This document shows positions 26,401-35,592 of a stretch of 64,000 nt of DNA, piece by piece. This stretch comes from Phytohabitans houttuyneae (GTDB lineage: Bacteria > Actinomycetota > Actinomycetes > Mycobacteriales > Micromonosporaceae), in NCBI RefSeq assembly GCF_011764425.1, contig NZ_BLPF01000003.1:620001-684000 (forward strand). The letters run 5' to 3'. Position numbers and translations under genes: made by a program. The notes beneath the pieces are model-generated. The model saw only the letters and a program-made list of their open reading frames with translations, did not search any database and was not told where the DNA came from. Positions within the stretch are counted from its first letter, which is position 1; every line of letters begins with the position of its first letter.

Positions 26401-27671
26401 GTGAAGCGTGTCATCGCTACCGCAGCCGCCGCCACCGTAGCCGCGCTCCTGGTGGTCGGCTGTACGCCAGGATCGGGCGGGGACGCCGGATCGTCTGACC
26501 CGAAGACGTTCGAGTTCTGGTCCTTCACCGGGATCAACCAGAAGGTCGACGTCGACGCCTATTCCAAAGCGCACCCGGACATCAAGGTCAAGCTCACCGA
26601 GGTGGGCAGCACGACCGAGACGGCCCAGGCGCTCACCACCGCACTGGCCGGTGGCAAGGTGCCCGACCTCGTGCTGATCCAGGGTGACGACCTGCCGAAG
26701 TTCATGCAGTCCCCGGAGAACTTCGTGGACCTGTCCACGCTGGGCGCCGACCAGAAGAAGGGCGACTACCTCGACTGGGTGATGAACCAGTCGATGACCG
26801 AGGACGGCAAGATCATCGGGATACCGACGGATGTTGGCGGCCTGGCGGTCGCGTACCGTACGGACCTGTTCAAGGCCGCCGGCCTGCCCACCGACCGCGA
26901 CCAGGTGTCCAAGCTATGGCCGACCTGGGACGGGTTCATCGACGCCGGCAAGAAGTACGTCCAGGCGACCGGCAAGCCGTTCGTCGACAACACCTCGACG
27001 AGCGTCTTCTTCCAGGCGGTCAACCAGGGCACGGAGCGCTACTACGACGCGAACCGGCAGCTGTCGTACGACAAGAACCCGCAAGTCAAGGCCGCGTTTG
27101 ACCTGGCGCTGAAGGTTCACGCGTCGGGCATCACCTCGAAGATAACCTCCTGGTCGACCGGCTGGACGGCGGGCATGAGCAAGGGTGACTTCGCGGTCGT
27201 CTCCGCGCCGGCCTGGATGCTCAACGCGATCAGGACCAACGCCCCCAAGACAAACGGCAAGTGGGACGTCGCCACCATCCCCGGCGGCTCGGGGAACTGG
27301 GGCGGCAGCTACCTCGCCATCCCCAAGCGGGCGAAGAACCCGAAGGCGGCCTGGGACTACATCGCGGAGATGCAGTCGCCGGAGGGCCAGCTCGAGAACT
27401 TCCTTTCCAAGGGGAACCTCCCCACGACGCCGTCGGTCTACACCGACCCGCGGCTGGTCGGGAAGACCGACCCGTTCTTCTCCGACGCGCCGGTCGGCAA
27501 GATTTACACCGAGTCCGTGCTGGGCGTCAAGCCGTTCTACATCGGTCCGGACGACGCCACCATCGGCAGCGAGCTGATCAACGCGATCATCAGCGTCGAG
27601 CAGGGCAAACTACCCCCGGCAAAGCGTGGGACACCGCGCTAGTCAACGTCAAGAACGCCCTGCGTGGCTGA
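26401..27671 (+). CDS. Sugar-binding lipoprotein of a CUT1 ABC importer (frameshift near the 3' end)
   Basis: Family 1 solute-binding protein. The signal peptide ends in a lipobox (VVGC, residues 18-21). It has FEFWSFTGINQK, PDLVLIQGDDLP, YRTDLFKAAGLP and SYLAIPKRAKNPKAAWDYI, the standard blocks. GTG 26401 follows GGAGG. The open frame stops at 27642 with an odd tail (LPPAKRGTPR); adding one base in the AAA at 27607-27609 gives TTPGKAWDTALVNVKNALRG and a stop at 27671, the usual ending with a K-WD-AL-V-NAL pattern. Two permease genes follow. Confidence 0.88.
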
Positions 27672-27684
27672 ACGGACGACAGAC

Positions 27685-27712
27685 GCGACGGCTGGGCGAG
27701 CCCGGCCGTCGC
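27685..27712 (+). terminator. Hairpin between binding-protein and permease genes (attenuator)
   Basis: GCGACGGCTGGG (27685-27696) pairs with CCCGGCCGTCGC (27701-27712) through a 4-base loop, with one G-T type mismatch. It sits in the 60-base gap after the binding-protein stop and would lower permease expression relative to binding protein or protect the upstream message. Confidence 0.5.
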
Positions 27713-27731
27713 GCGCCGGGAAGGTGACGAT

Positions 27732-28694
27732 GTGACCACCGTGTTGAGACCGGCCGCGGCCGCGAAGGCCACCGGGCAGCCGACCCGGAAGCGCCGCGTT
27801 CAGCAGGGCCTGCGCGAGCGACTGGCGCCCTACGCGTACATCGCACCGTTCTTCCTGCTCTTTTTCATCTTCGGCCTCTTCCCACTGCTGTTCACGTTCT
27901 ACATTGCACTGTTCGACTGGAACCCGATCGGCGAGCGCGAGTTCGTGGGGCTGGCCAACTTCTCCGAACTCCTCGACGACCCGCGGTTCTGGGGCGCGCT
28001 GCGCAACACGTTCAGCATCTGGCTGCTGTCGACGGTGCCGCAGCTGCTGCTCGCGCTCGGCCTGGCGCACGTGCTCAACCACGTACGTCTGCGGGCGGCC
28101 GCCTTCTTCCGCATGTCGGTGCTCGTTCCCTACGTCACCTCCGTAGCGGCGACCACCATCGTCTTCGCCCAGCTCTTCGACCGCGACTACGGCATGCTCA
28201 ACTGGTTCCTCGGGTTGCTGGGTTTCCAGCACATCGACTTCACCGCGTCGGTGTGGGGCAGCCACGTCATGATCGCTGCGATGATCGCCTGGCGGTGGAC
28301 CGGGTACAACACCTTGCTGTATCTCGCCTCGCTCCAGGCGGTGCCCCGCGATCTGTACGAGGCCGCCGCCGTGGACGGTGCCAACAGCTGGAAGCAGTTC
28401 CGCCACATCACCATCCCCGCCCTGCGGCCGATCATCGTGTTCACCGTCGTCACCTCGACGATCTACGGACTGCAGATCTTCACCGAGCCGCTGCTGGCAA
28501 ACCCGGTGGGTGGACTGACCTGCGGGGCGGCGCGGCAGTGCCAGACCCTCACCCTCTTCCTCTACGAGCAGGGCTTCGGCCGGTTCAGCTTCGGCTACGG
28601 CGCGGCGGTGGGCGTCGCACTCTTCGTCGTCGTCGTGATCGTCGCCGCGATCAACTACCTGCTGGTCACCCGCATCCGCTCGGAGCGCCCATGA
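27732..28694 (+). CDS. Sugar ABC transporter permease (MalF/LplB-like)
   Basis: Inner-membrane permease, 320 residues, six predicted helices beginning YAYIAPFFLLFFIFGLFPLL. The cytoplasmic EAA loop that contacts the ATPase reads EAAAVDGANSWKQFRHITIP. GTG 27732 is the start. Its stop overlaps the next permease start in ATGA (28691-28694), so the pair is translationally coupled. With the protein at 26401 it forms a complete import channel, except for the ATPase, which is not encoded in the window; a shared MsiK-like ATPase is likely. Confidence 0.93.
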   Translation: MTTVLRPAAAAKATGQPTRKRRVQQGLRERLAPYAYIAPFFLLFFIFGLFPLLFTFYIALFDWNPIGEREFVGLANFSELLDDPRFWGALRNTFSIWLLSTVPQLLLALGLAHVLNHVRLRAAAFFRMSVLVPYVTSVAATTIVFAQLFDRDYGMLNWFLGLLGFQHIDFTASVWGSHVMIAAMIAWRWTGYNTLLYLASLQAVPRDLYEAAAVDGANSWKQFRHITIPALRPIIVFTVVTSTIYGLQIFTEPLLANPVGGLTCGAARQCQTLTLFLYEQGFGRFSFGYGAAVGVALFVVVVIVAAINYLLVTRIRSERP

Positions 28695-29560
28695 ACCCCG
28701 CACCTTCGACCACCCGGCGGGCAACCCGCCGCCGGCGCCCCGTCAACCGGCTCCCGCTCTGGGTGTACGCGCTGCTCGGCGTCATGGCGTTCGTCAGCGT
28801 CTTCCCGCTCTACTGGATGTTCGTGGTGGCCTCCACGGACTCGGCCACCGCGTACAGCCTCCCGCCACACGTCGTGCCCGGCGGCAACTTCTTCCATCTG
28901 GCCGGCCTCGTCTTCGACATCGTGCCGTTCGTGCAGGCGCTCCTCAACAGCGTCGCCGTCTCCACCTCGATCGGTGTGGGCCAGGCCCTGCTGTGCGCGC
29001 TGGCCGGTTTCGCCTTCGCCAAGCTGCGCTTTCCCGGCCGCAACACGCTGTTCCTCATCGTCGTGCTGACGATGACCGTCCCGGCCCAGCTGGCCGTCAT
29101 CCCGCAGTACCTGATCGTGTCGAAGCTCGGCTGGGTGGACACCCTTCAGGCGGTGATCGTCCCCGGGCTGGTCAGTGCCTTCGGGATCTTCTGGATGCGC
29201 CAGCACATCAGCAGCACCATCGATGACGAGCTCATGCACGCCGCCCGCGTGGACGGCGCCACCACCTGGCAGATCTTCTGGCGCATCGCCTTCCCACTCG
29301 TCCGTCCGGCGGCGTTCGTCCTGGGACTGTTCGGTTTCGTCAACGCCTGGAACGACTTCCTGTGGCCGTTCATCGTCCTGAAGTCTCCCGAGCGCTACAC
29401 GGTCCAGATCGCCATCAAGGCGTTGCAGAACAGCAGAGACATCGACCTCGGCCTGGCCATGTCGGGCTCGTTCCTGGCCACGGTGCCGGTGCTGGTGTTG
29501 TTCGTCTTCGTCGGGCGGCGCCTGGTGCAGGGCATCATGGAAGGCGCCTTCAAGGGCTGA
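28691..29560 (+). CDS. Sugar ABC transporter permease (MalG/LplC-like)
   Basis: 289 residues, second half of the permease heterodimer. Helices include LWVYALLGVMAFVSVFPLYW; the EAA-loop equivalent is HAARVDGATTWQIFWRIAFP; the tail QGIMEGAFKG is typical. I start it at ATG 28691 because this overlaps the upstream stop by 4 bases; the frame remains open far upstream (to 28253) but that part is arginine-rich shadow sequence. Confidence 0.93.
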   Translation: MNPAPSTTRRATRRRRPVNRLPLWVYALLGVMAFVSVFPLYWMFVVASTDSATAYSLPPHVVPGGNFFHLAGLVFDIVPFVQALLNSVAVSTSIGVGQALLCALAGFAFAKLRFPGRNTLFLIVVLTMTVPAQLAVIPQYLIVSKLGWVDTLQAVIVPGLVSAFGIFWMRQHISSTIDDELMHAARVDGATTWQIFWRIAFPLVRPAAFVLGLFGFVNAWNDFLWPFIVLKSPERYTVQIAIKALQNSRDIDLGLAMSGSFLATVPVLVLFVFVGRRLVQGIMEGAFKG

Positions 29561-29860
29561 CCAGCTCAGTGCTCACCAGTGGCGGATGCCGCCTCGGTGG
29601 CGACGTGGGCCCAGGCCGGCGGCGGCGCCGCGCAAAGGCGGCGAGGTCGCCGTGCGCGGCGTCGAAGCGATCGTGTGGCCCGTGCCGGACGAACAAGTAC
29701 GGCTACGGCAAAGGGTCTTCTTCAAGGCGTCGAAGGCCGGGGGCCTGGCTGCGGTCAGGAATGGCGGCGCATCGTCCAGCTCGTGGGCGTGGCGTCTGTG
29801 ACGCGGTGACGTCGTCGGCGCCGCACTGATCCGCGCGGTCACCGCCGGCGACCAGCCCGA
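29561..29860 (+). other. Intergenic stretch between convergent genes, nothing supported
   Basis: 300 bases between the permease stop and the MocR stop. Short frames are present with no motif, and I did not find a clear terminator hairpin. Confidence 0.4.
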
Positions 29861-31315
29861 TCACGTTCGATGCGGGCCTTGAAGCCGATGCGTCGCCTTC
29901 TCGGGCGGAACAGGTCCGGAGAGCAGGTCGGCGACCGCGGCGATGCCGGCCTTGATGGTGCGTTCGGACAGGTTGCCGAACCCCAGCACGAGTCGTGCCG
30001 GCACCGCCCGCCCGCCGGACGTCAGGGGAGTGAGCCCGTACAGACCGACGCCGCGTCGCCGGGCCTCCGTGATCGCCGCGGCCTCGGTGACGCCGTCGGG
30101 CAGGTGGGCGATGGCGTGAAAGCCGGCGGCCAGGCCGGTCAGGCGGACGGTGGGCGCGTGGCGTGCCAGTGACTCGGCCAATGCCGAGCGTCGGGCGGCG
30201 TAGAGCGAGCGCATCCGGCGCAGGTGGCGGTCGTACCGTCCGGAGGAGATCAGGGTGGCCAGTGCGAGCTGGTCGAGGCCGGGGCAGCCGCGGTCGTGGA
30301 TCTGCTTCTCCTCGACCAACGCCTCGGTCATCGCGGGCGGGCACAGCATCCATCCGAGCCGGATCGTCGGGGCCAGCGACTTGCTCACGGTGCCTAGCGA
30401 CAGCACGCGATCGGCCGCCAGACCGTGCAGCGAACCGACGGGCTCGCGGTCGTAACGGAACTCAGCGTCGTAGTCGTCCTCAATGATCGTCGCATCGTGC
30501 CGGTTCGCCCAGTCAACGAGTTGCAGACGCCGCGCCGCGGCTAGTACGACGCCGGTCGGCCACTGGTGCGCGGGGGTGAGGATGACTGCGCGGGCGTCGG
30601 TGGCGGCCAGCGCGGCGACGTCGATGCCGTCGTCGTCGACCGGCACGGGCACCAGGCGGAGCCCGGCGCGGGCGGCCACGGCCGCGTTTCCGTTGATCGG
30701 GCCGGGGTCTTCGCACGCGACGGTCGTAACCCCGCCGCGCGCGAGCGTGCGCAAGGCCAGCGACAGGCCCTGCTGGTACCCGGCACAGATGACCAGGTGC
30801 TGCGGCTCGGCCGCGGCGGCGCGTACCCGGCGCAGATATCCGGCGAGCACCTCGCGCAGTGACTGGTTACCGCGGGGATCGCCGTAGTCGAACAGGGCGT
30901 TGGGCGCCGCCCTCGACCCCTCGCGCAGAGCCCACAGCCAGTCGCCGCGCGGGAAGCTGGCCAGGTCGGGGACGCCCGCCTGGAAGTCGGCCATCAGCGG
31001 CTCCGGGCGGGCCGGCGGTGGCGATGCGGCCGGCGGGGTGGCGGTGCCCGCCGCGACCCGGGTCGCGGATCCGGCCCGGGTGGACAGGTAGCCCTCTGCC
31101 TGCAGCTGGCTGTAGCAGTCCTGCACCAGCCCACGGGACAGCTCCAGATCCCGGGCGAGCTGACGGGACGAGGGGAGCCGCTCGCCGATCTGCAGCCGGC
31201 CGGTGCGGATCGCGTCGCGCAGCTGCCGCTCGAGCTGTGAGGTGAGCGGCTCGCCGCTGGCACGGTCCAGCGTCAGCAGCAGGTCTGGAGCCGAACTGGA
31301 CCACTCGACCGGCAT
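29861..31315 (-). CDS. MocR/PdxR-type regulator (GntR helix-turn-helix fused to an aminotransferase-like domain)
   Basis: 484 residues. Residues about 20-85 are a GntR winged helix (GEPLTSQLERQLRDAIRTG, RLPSSRQLARDLELSRGLVQ). From about 110 is a fold-type I PLP domain with the pyridoxal lysine in LGTVSKSLAPTIRLGWML and EDDYDAEFRYDREP. MocR proteins bind PLP and a ligand and usually control the gene divergent to them, here the MFS exporter at 31363, with a 47-base gap. The intergenic region contains ATGGCTTC/GCTATGAGCC-like half sites but no clear repeat. Confidence 0.92.
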   Translation of the reverse strand: MPVEWSSSAPDLLLTLDRASGEPLTSQLERQLRDAIRTGRLQIGERLPSSRQLARDLELSRGLVQDCYSQLQAEGYLSTRAGSATRVAAGTATPPAASPPPARPEPLMADFQAGVPDLASFPRGDWLWALREGSRAAPNALFDYGDPRGNQSLREVLAGYLRRVRAAAAEPQHLVICAGYQQGLSLALRTLARGGVTTVACEDPGPINGNAAVAARAGLRLVPVPVDDDGIDVAALAATDARAVILTPAHQWPTGVVLAAARRLQLVDWANRHDATIIEDDYDAEFRYDREPVGSLHGLAADRVLSLGTVSKSLAPTIRLGWMLCPPAMTEALVEEKQIHDRGCPGLDQLALATLISSGRYDRHLRRMRSLYAARRSALAESLARHAPTVRLTGLAAGFHAIAHLPDGVTEAAAITEARRRGVGLYGLTPLTSGGRAVPARLVLGFGNLSERTIKAGIAAVADLLSGPVPPEKATHRLQGPHRT

Positions 31316-31362
31316 GAAACTGGAGCTTACTGGAAATCCAGCTGGCTCATAGCGTCGAAGCC

Positions 31363-32550
31363 ATGACGACCTCGACGCTTGCGTACCCCGTGGTCACCGC
31401 GACCGGCCCGGCCGCGCGACCGGCCCTGATCACGCGGCCGTTGCTGATCCGCTTCGTCTCGATGGTCGGCTCGGCCACGAGCTTCTACCTGCTGCTGTCC
31501 GTGGTGCCGAGCTATGTCGCGGCCGCCGGCGGGGCAGCCCCGGGTGCGGTCACCGGCGCGCTGATGCTGGCCACCGTCCTCGGCGAGATGGTCACGCCCC
31601 GCCTCGTCGCCCGCTTCGGCTACCGCTGGGTGCTCGCGGCTGGCCTGACGCTGCTCGGTGTGCCGTCGCTCGCGCTGATGGCCTCGACCCACATCGCCGC
31701 CGTCGTGGCGGTGTGCCTCGTGCGTGGACTCGGTTTCGCGCTCACTGTCGTGGCCGGTGGTGCCATGACCGCGACGCTGATTCCAGCAGAACGGCGCGGT
31801 GAGGGACTGGCCCTGACCGGCGTGGTCGCCGGCGTGCCGGCGCTGGCCGCGCTGCCGCTGGGCCTGTGGCTGGCCGCGCACCACGGCTACGCGCCGGTGT
31901 TCGTTGCCGCCGCGGTCGCCGCGCTGATCGCGCTTGCCACCGTCCCGTGGCTGCCCGCCCGCGCCGCGACCGCCGGCAAGGAGAACGCCATCGGCGTGTT
32001 CGCTGGCATGCGCATGCCGCAACTGCGCCGTCCGGCGCTGATCTTCGCCCTCACCACCACCGCGGCCGGCGTCTTCGTGACGTTCCTTCCACTTGCCGTG
32101 CGCCCCGGATCGGCCGGCGTCGTCGCGGCGGCACTGTTCGCGCAGGCCGCCGCGTCCACGGCGGCCCGCTGGTGGGCCGGCCGGCGCGGTGACCGGCACG
32201 GCTTCGCCGCGCTCCTGGTACCCGGCCTTCTCGCCGCGGCCGCCGGGATGGCGCTACTCGTGTTCACCAGTAGCACCGCCGCAGTGCTGGGCGCGGCCGT
32301 CATCTTCGGCGCGGGCTTCGGCATCGCTCAGAACGCCACGCTGGCCACCATGTACTCGCGGGTTCCGCAGTCTGCCTACGGCACCGTCAGTGCACTGTGG
32401 AATCTCGCCTACGACGCCGGCCTCGGCATCGGTGCGGTTGCCTTCGGCGCGATCATGGCCGGCACCGGCTACCCGATCGCCTTCGTCCTCACCGCACTGG
32501 TGGTGGCCGTCGGCCTACCCATCGCCCGGCGCGACCGCAGCGCTGCCTGA
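31363..32550 (+). CDS. MFS transporter (drug/metabolite efflux type)
   Basis: 395 residues, about 12 hydrophobic helices, starting with a long loop and RFVSMVGSATSFYLLLSVVP. Interhelix loop 2-3 region LVARFGYRWVLAAGL is MFS-like. The divergent MocR regulator at 31315 probably controls it. Convergent with DUF899 at 32813. No frame break seen; start ATG 31363 with weak upstream site. Confidence 0.88.
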   Translation: MTTSTLAYPVVTATGPAARPALITRPLLIRFVSMVGSATSFYLLLSVVPSYVAAAGGAAPGAVTGALMLATVLGEMVTPRLVARFGYRWVLAAGLTLLGVPSLALMASTHIAAVVAVCLVRGLGFALTVVAGGAMTATLIPAERRGEGLALTGVVAGVPALAALPLGLWLAAHHGYAPVFVAAAVAALIALATVPWLPARAATAGKENAIGVFAGMRMPQLRRPALIFALTTTAAGVFVTFLPLAVRPGSAGVVAAALFAQAAASTAARWWAGRRGDRHGFAALLVPGLLAAAAGMALLVFTSSTAAVLGAAVIFGAGFGIAQNATLATMYSRVPQSAYGTVSALWNLAYDAGLGIGAVAFGAIMAGTGYPIAFVLTALVVAVGLPIARRDRSAA

Positions 32551-32812
32551 TCACAAGGGCATGAGATGCGCGCTGGGGCCGACGCCGAGGAAAACGATGC
32601 TGGCCAGCGCGGCCGGTTGGGGCCGGAGGTCAGGTCGCCGGCACGTTCACCCGCCGCGGGGAGGGCGACCAAGGCCTTATCCAGGTGGCGTAGGTGGTGA
32701 GCTCGAACCCGGTGTAGCGGTCCAGCAATGGCCGCTGCAGTACGAGGAACAGCGCCTGTGCGGCGGCCGCACTAACCGCAGGTGGCTGACGGCGAAGCTG
32801 CACCGTGGTCGG

Positions 32813-33555
32813 CTAGTCCCCGGCCGGGTACTGGTCGTGGCGGTGCAGCCAGTTCATGGCCGGGCCGTCCGATCGGCCTTGCGGCCGCTCCCAGTCCTCC
32901 TGGCGCCCCAGTGCGGTCATGTCGAGCCAGTTGTAGGTGCCCATGAGAAGGTCGAAGCCCCGCCCGTAGCTGGAGTAGGTGTGGAAGATCCGGCCACCCT
33001 CGGTGAGGAACGCGCTCACGCCGGGCTGCTCGCCGGTCCACCCCTGCCAGCCCGGGTCGGTGGACAGGTCGCGGTAGTTGTACTCCGAGTGGCCGGACGC
33101 GGCGTCGAAGGTGACGCCGAAGTCGAGGTTGAAGTCGCAGCGGCCGGAGGAGTACCAGTCGACGTTCCAGCCCATGCGCTCCCGGTACGCCTGGAGGCGG
33201 GGAAGCGGCGCGCGGGAGACGACGGCCAGGGTGGTGTCGCGGGCGTGCAGGTGTGCCTGGTGCCCGACGTTGTCGATGACGTACGAGCAGGACGGGCAGC
33301 CCTCGGTCCAGTCCGGTTCGAACATGAAGTGGTAGATCAGCAGCTGGCGCCGCTGCTGGAAGAGGTCGGCGAGGCTCAGCGGGCCGCCCGGGCCGTCGAA
33401 GACGTAGGGCTTGTCGACTTCGACCATCGGCAGCTCCCGGCGTGCGGCGGTGACCGCGTCCCGGTGCCGGTTCAGCTCCTTCTCTTTGGCCAGCAGGCTC
33501 AGGCGGGCGGCGCGCCATGTCGCGGCGTCGACGATCTCGGGAGGTCCGTGCTCAT
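32813..33555 (-). CDS. DUF899 family thioredoxin-like protein (frameshift near 5' end)
   Basis: The long frame from 33427 reads MVEVDKPYVFDGPGGPLSLA, LIYHFMFEPDWTEGCPSCSY (CxxC, thioredoxin-like position), DFNLDFGVTFD and WLHRHDQYP. These are DUF899 marks. Upstream in the same frame are EIVDAATWRAARLSLLAKE and LNRHRDAVTAARRELP, the normal N-terminus, but the start ATG (33555, preceded by GAGAGGAGA) is one frame off: a base is missing in the GGG at 33539-33541. Repaired length is about 247 residues. It begins 26 bases after the MFS stop, so they are one operon. The biochemical role of the family is not established. Confidence 0.82.
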
Positions 33556-33581
33556 GACTGTCTCCTCTCGGTCTACCGATG

Positions 33582-34806
33582 TCACGCGTGGCTCACGGCG
33601 AGTTCGGCCGGGGCCGGGCGCGTGTCCTCCCGCGTGGCCGGCGGCCGCAGGAAGCTGGCCGCCCACGCTGCGGGGATGCCGATCAGGGCGATGGCCAGTC
33701 CGGTGATGACGGCCGCGCGGGGGAGTAGCCGCCGATCGCCACGCCGCCGGCGAGGGAGCCCGCGGCGGTGCCCAGACCGGCCGCGGAGGCGGGCAGCGAC
33801 TGGGCAAGGTCGCTGCCGGGCCCGGCGAGGCTGACGACGCGGTACTGCATGGAGGGTGCCATACCCATGGCGAACAGTCCCAGGCCGAGCACCGCTACCG
33901 CCACCGCGACGGCGCTTGTGCCGGCGACGTACAGCGTCACCAGGCACGCCGCGAAGCCGATGGTGCCGACGGTCAGGGTGCGTGCGGCGTTGGCGTCGGC
34001 GAAGCGGCCGCCACCGGACGAGCCGACCGTCGTGGCGACGCCGTAGGCCAGCAGGAACACGCTGATCAGCGCGCCGGAGATGCCGGTGACGCTGTGCAGG
34101 AACGGCACGATGTAGGTCAGCGGCGCGTACACCGCGGCGAACACCAGGACGGTCAGGCCCAGCACGGCCAGCACCCGGGAGCGAAGGCGTGCCGCGCCTG
34201 GCGGACGGCGCCGCCACCCGTCGACGGCGCGGACGGCACGAGCGCCACGGTGGCGATCAACGCGGCCACGGCCACTGCGCCAGCCGCGGCGAACGTGCCG
34301 CGCCAGCCCAAGGCTTGGCCGAGCAGTGCGCCCAGCGGCGCGCCCAGCGCTCCCGACACCGCGGCACCGGAGATCACCACCGCCATCGCGCGGCCCGCGC
34401 GCGCCGGTGGGACGGCGGCGATCCCGGCCGCGATGGCGGCGGCGATGAACAGGCCCTCGAGCGCGCCGGTGACGGTCCGCGCCGCCACGAGAACGGCGTA
34501 GGTGGTGGTGAGCACCGCGACGAGGTTGCTCAGGACGAACAGCGCGAGCGCGCCGACCAGGACGGTGCGCCGGTTGAGCCGGATCGACACCGCGGTCAGC
34601 ATCGGGCCGCCGATGGCCAGGCCCAGCGCGTACGCGGTGACCAGCGCACCGGCCGCCGGGATGGAGATCCGCAGGTCGATGGCGATCAGGTCGAGCATGC
34701 CGACGACCAGCAGCTCGGTGCCGCCCATGACGAACATGCCGATGAACAGCGCGGCCAGCGCGAGATTTCCCCGGTCCGGGCTTGGTGCCGCCTGACCCGT
34801 ACTCAT
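33582..34806 (-). CDS. MFS efflux transporter (two single-base frameshifts)
   Basis: Starts at ATG 34806 after GAGGAAGG. The first frame gives helices with LALAALFIGMFVMGGTELLV and the motif RLNRRTVLVGALALFVLSN. Near 34184 one base is missing (ARHAF-RSRVLAVLGLTVLV when repaired) and in the G run 33719-33723 another (GGYSP-RAAVITGLAIALIG). The protein then ends PAPAELAVSHA at 33582, about 408 residues. This is the DHA1 sugar/drug efflux type. The TetR gene upstream and a perfect palindrome at 34834 suggest drug-inducible control. Confidence 0.85.
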
Positions 34807-34833
34807 GACTGAACCTTCCTCTCGCCATCTCAT

Positions 34834-34855
34834 ATAGCAACCGTATGGTTGCTAT
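34834..34855. promoter_or_regulatory. Perfect 22-base palindrome upstream of the MFS gene (TetR operator candidate)
   Basis: ATAGCAACC (34834-34842) and GGTTGCTAT (34847-34855) are exact inverted repeats around GTAT, starting 28 bases upstream of the MFS ATG and 48 bases after the TetR stop. A related half-site GGTTGC recurs at 34875-34880. Its place and symmetry fit a TetR-family dimer site over the MFS promoter. Confidence 0.6.
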
Positions 34856-34902
34856 CGACGCTATGGCAATCAGTTGGTTGCGTCAAGGCGAGCCGGCCTT
34901 GG

Positions 34903-35529
34903 TCAGGTTCGATGGGGTGGCTCGGTGCTGGCCGTGAGCGCCTGGAGGAAGCGGCGGATGATCGCGATCATTTCGCGACGGGCGGTGACCGGGTCGGCGT
35001 TGGTGGCCACGTACATCGCCGCCTCGTCGGCGATGGCGAGCAGCAGGTGGGCGAGCGGGGTGACCGGCTGGGGATCGAGTGAGCCGTCCGCCATGCCCTG
35101 CGCGAGCACGGCCGACACCAGCCCGAGGATGTGCGGCTGACAGATCTCCCGCCACCGCGCCCAGCCCAGCACCGACGGCCCGTCGACCAGGACGATGCGC
35201 TGCACCTCGGGCCGCTGGCAGGCGTCGAGCCAGGCCTCGGCACTGCGGAGCATGACCTCCACGAATCCGCCGGACGTGTCGGCGCCCACCACGGCGGCGA
35301 GCTCGGCCGACACCTCGCCTTCGACGTTGTCGAGGACCGCCGCGAACAGTTCGGTCTTGTCGGCGAAGTGGTGGTAAAGCGCGCCCCGGCTGACGGCGGC
35401 CTCGAGGACGATCGCCTCGGTGCCCACGCCGGCGAAGCCGTGTTCGGCGAAGAGGCGGCGTCCCGCGCTGATGAGCGCGGTCCGGGTGGCGGCCGTGCGG
35501 TCGGCTTGCGTGCGACGACGAAGATTCAT
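34903..35529 (-). CDS. TetR/AcrR-family repressor
   Basis: 208 residues from ATG 35529 (MNLRRRTQADR). The helix-turn-helix region is RRLFAEHGFAGVGTEAIVLE followed by AVSRGALYHHFADKTELFAA, standard for the family. The C-terminal ligand part ends in TASTEPPHRT. The frame is open upstream of 35529 but that segment is unlike TetR proteins. It probably controls the MFS-DUF899 operon downstream and possibly the divergent hydrolase at 35593. Confidence 0.9.
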   Translation of the reverse strand: MNLRRRTQADRTAATRTALISAGRRLFAEHGFAGVGTEAIVLEAAVSRGALYHHFADKTELFAAVLDNVEGEVSAELAAVVGADTSGGFVEVMLRSAEAWLDACQRPEVQRIVLVDGPSVLGWARWREICQPHILGLVSAVLAQGMADGSLDPQPVTPLAHLLLAIADEAAMYVATNADPVTARREMIAIIRRFLQALTASTEPPHRT

Positions 35530-35545
35530 ACAATCTGCCTGTATG
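35527..35545. promoter_or_regulatory. Inverted repeat overlapping the tetR start codon
   Basis: CATACA (35527-35532) and TGTATG (35540-35545) with a 7-base spacer, between the divergent tetR (35529) and hydrolase (35593) genes. CATACA/TGTATG arms are frequent in TetR operators; this one could serve autoregulation. Confidence 0.5.
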
Positions 35546-35592
35546 TAAGTGGAGGTTGTCGGTAAGTGTTGCACATCATAGGGAGACGCAAC

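Noticed and set aside
28253-28690. 5' extension of the second permease frame
   Set aside because: Arginine-rich sequence in frame with the preceding gene's DNA; the ATGA overlap at 28691 marks the real start.
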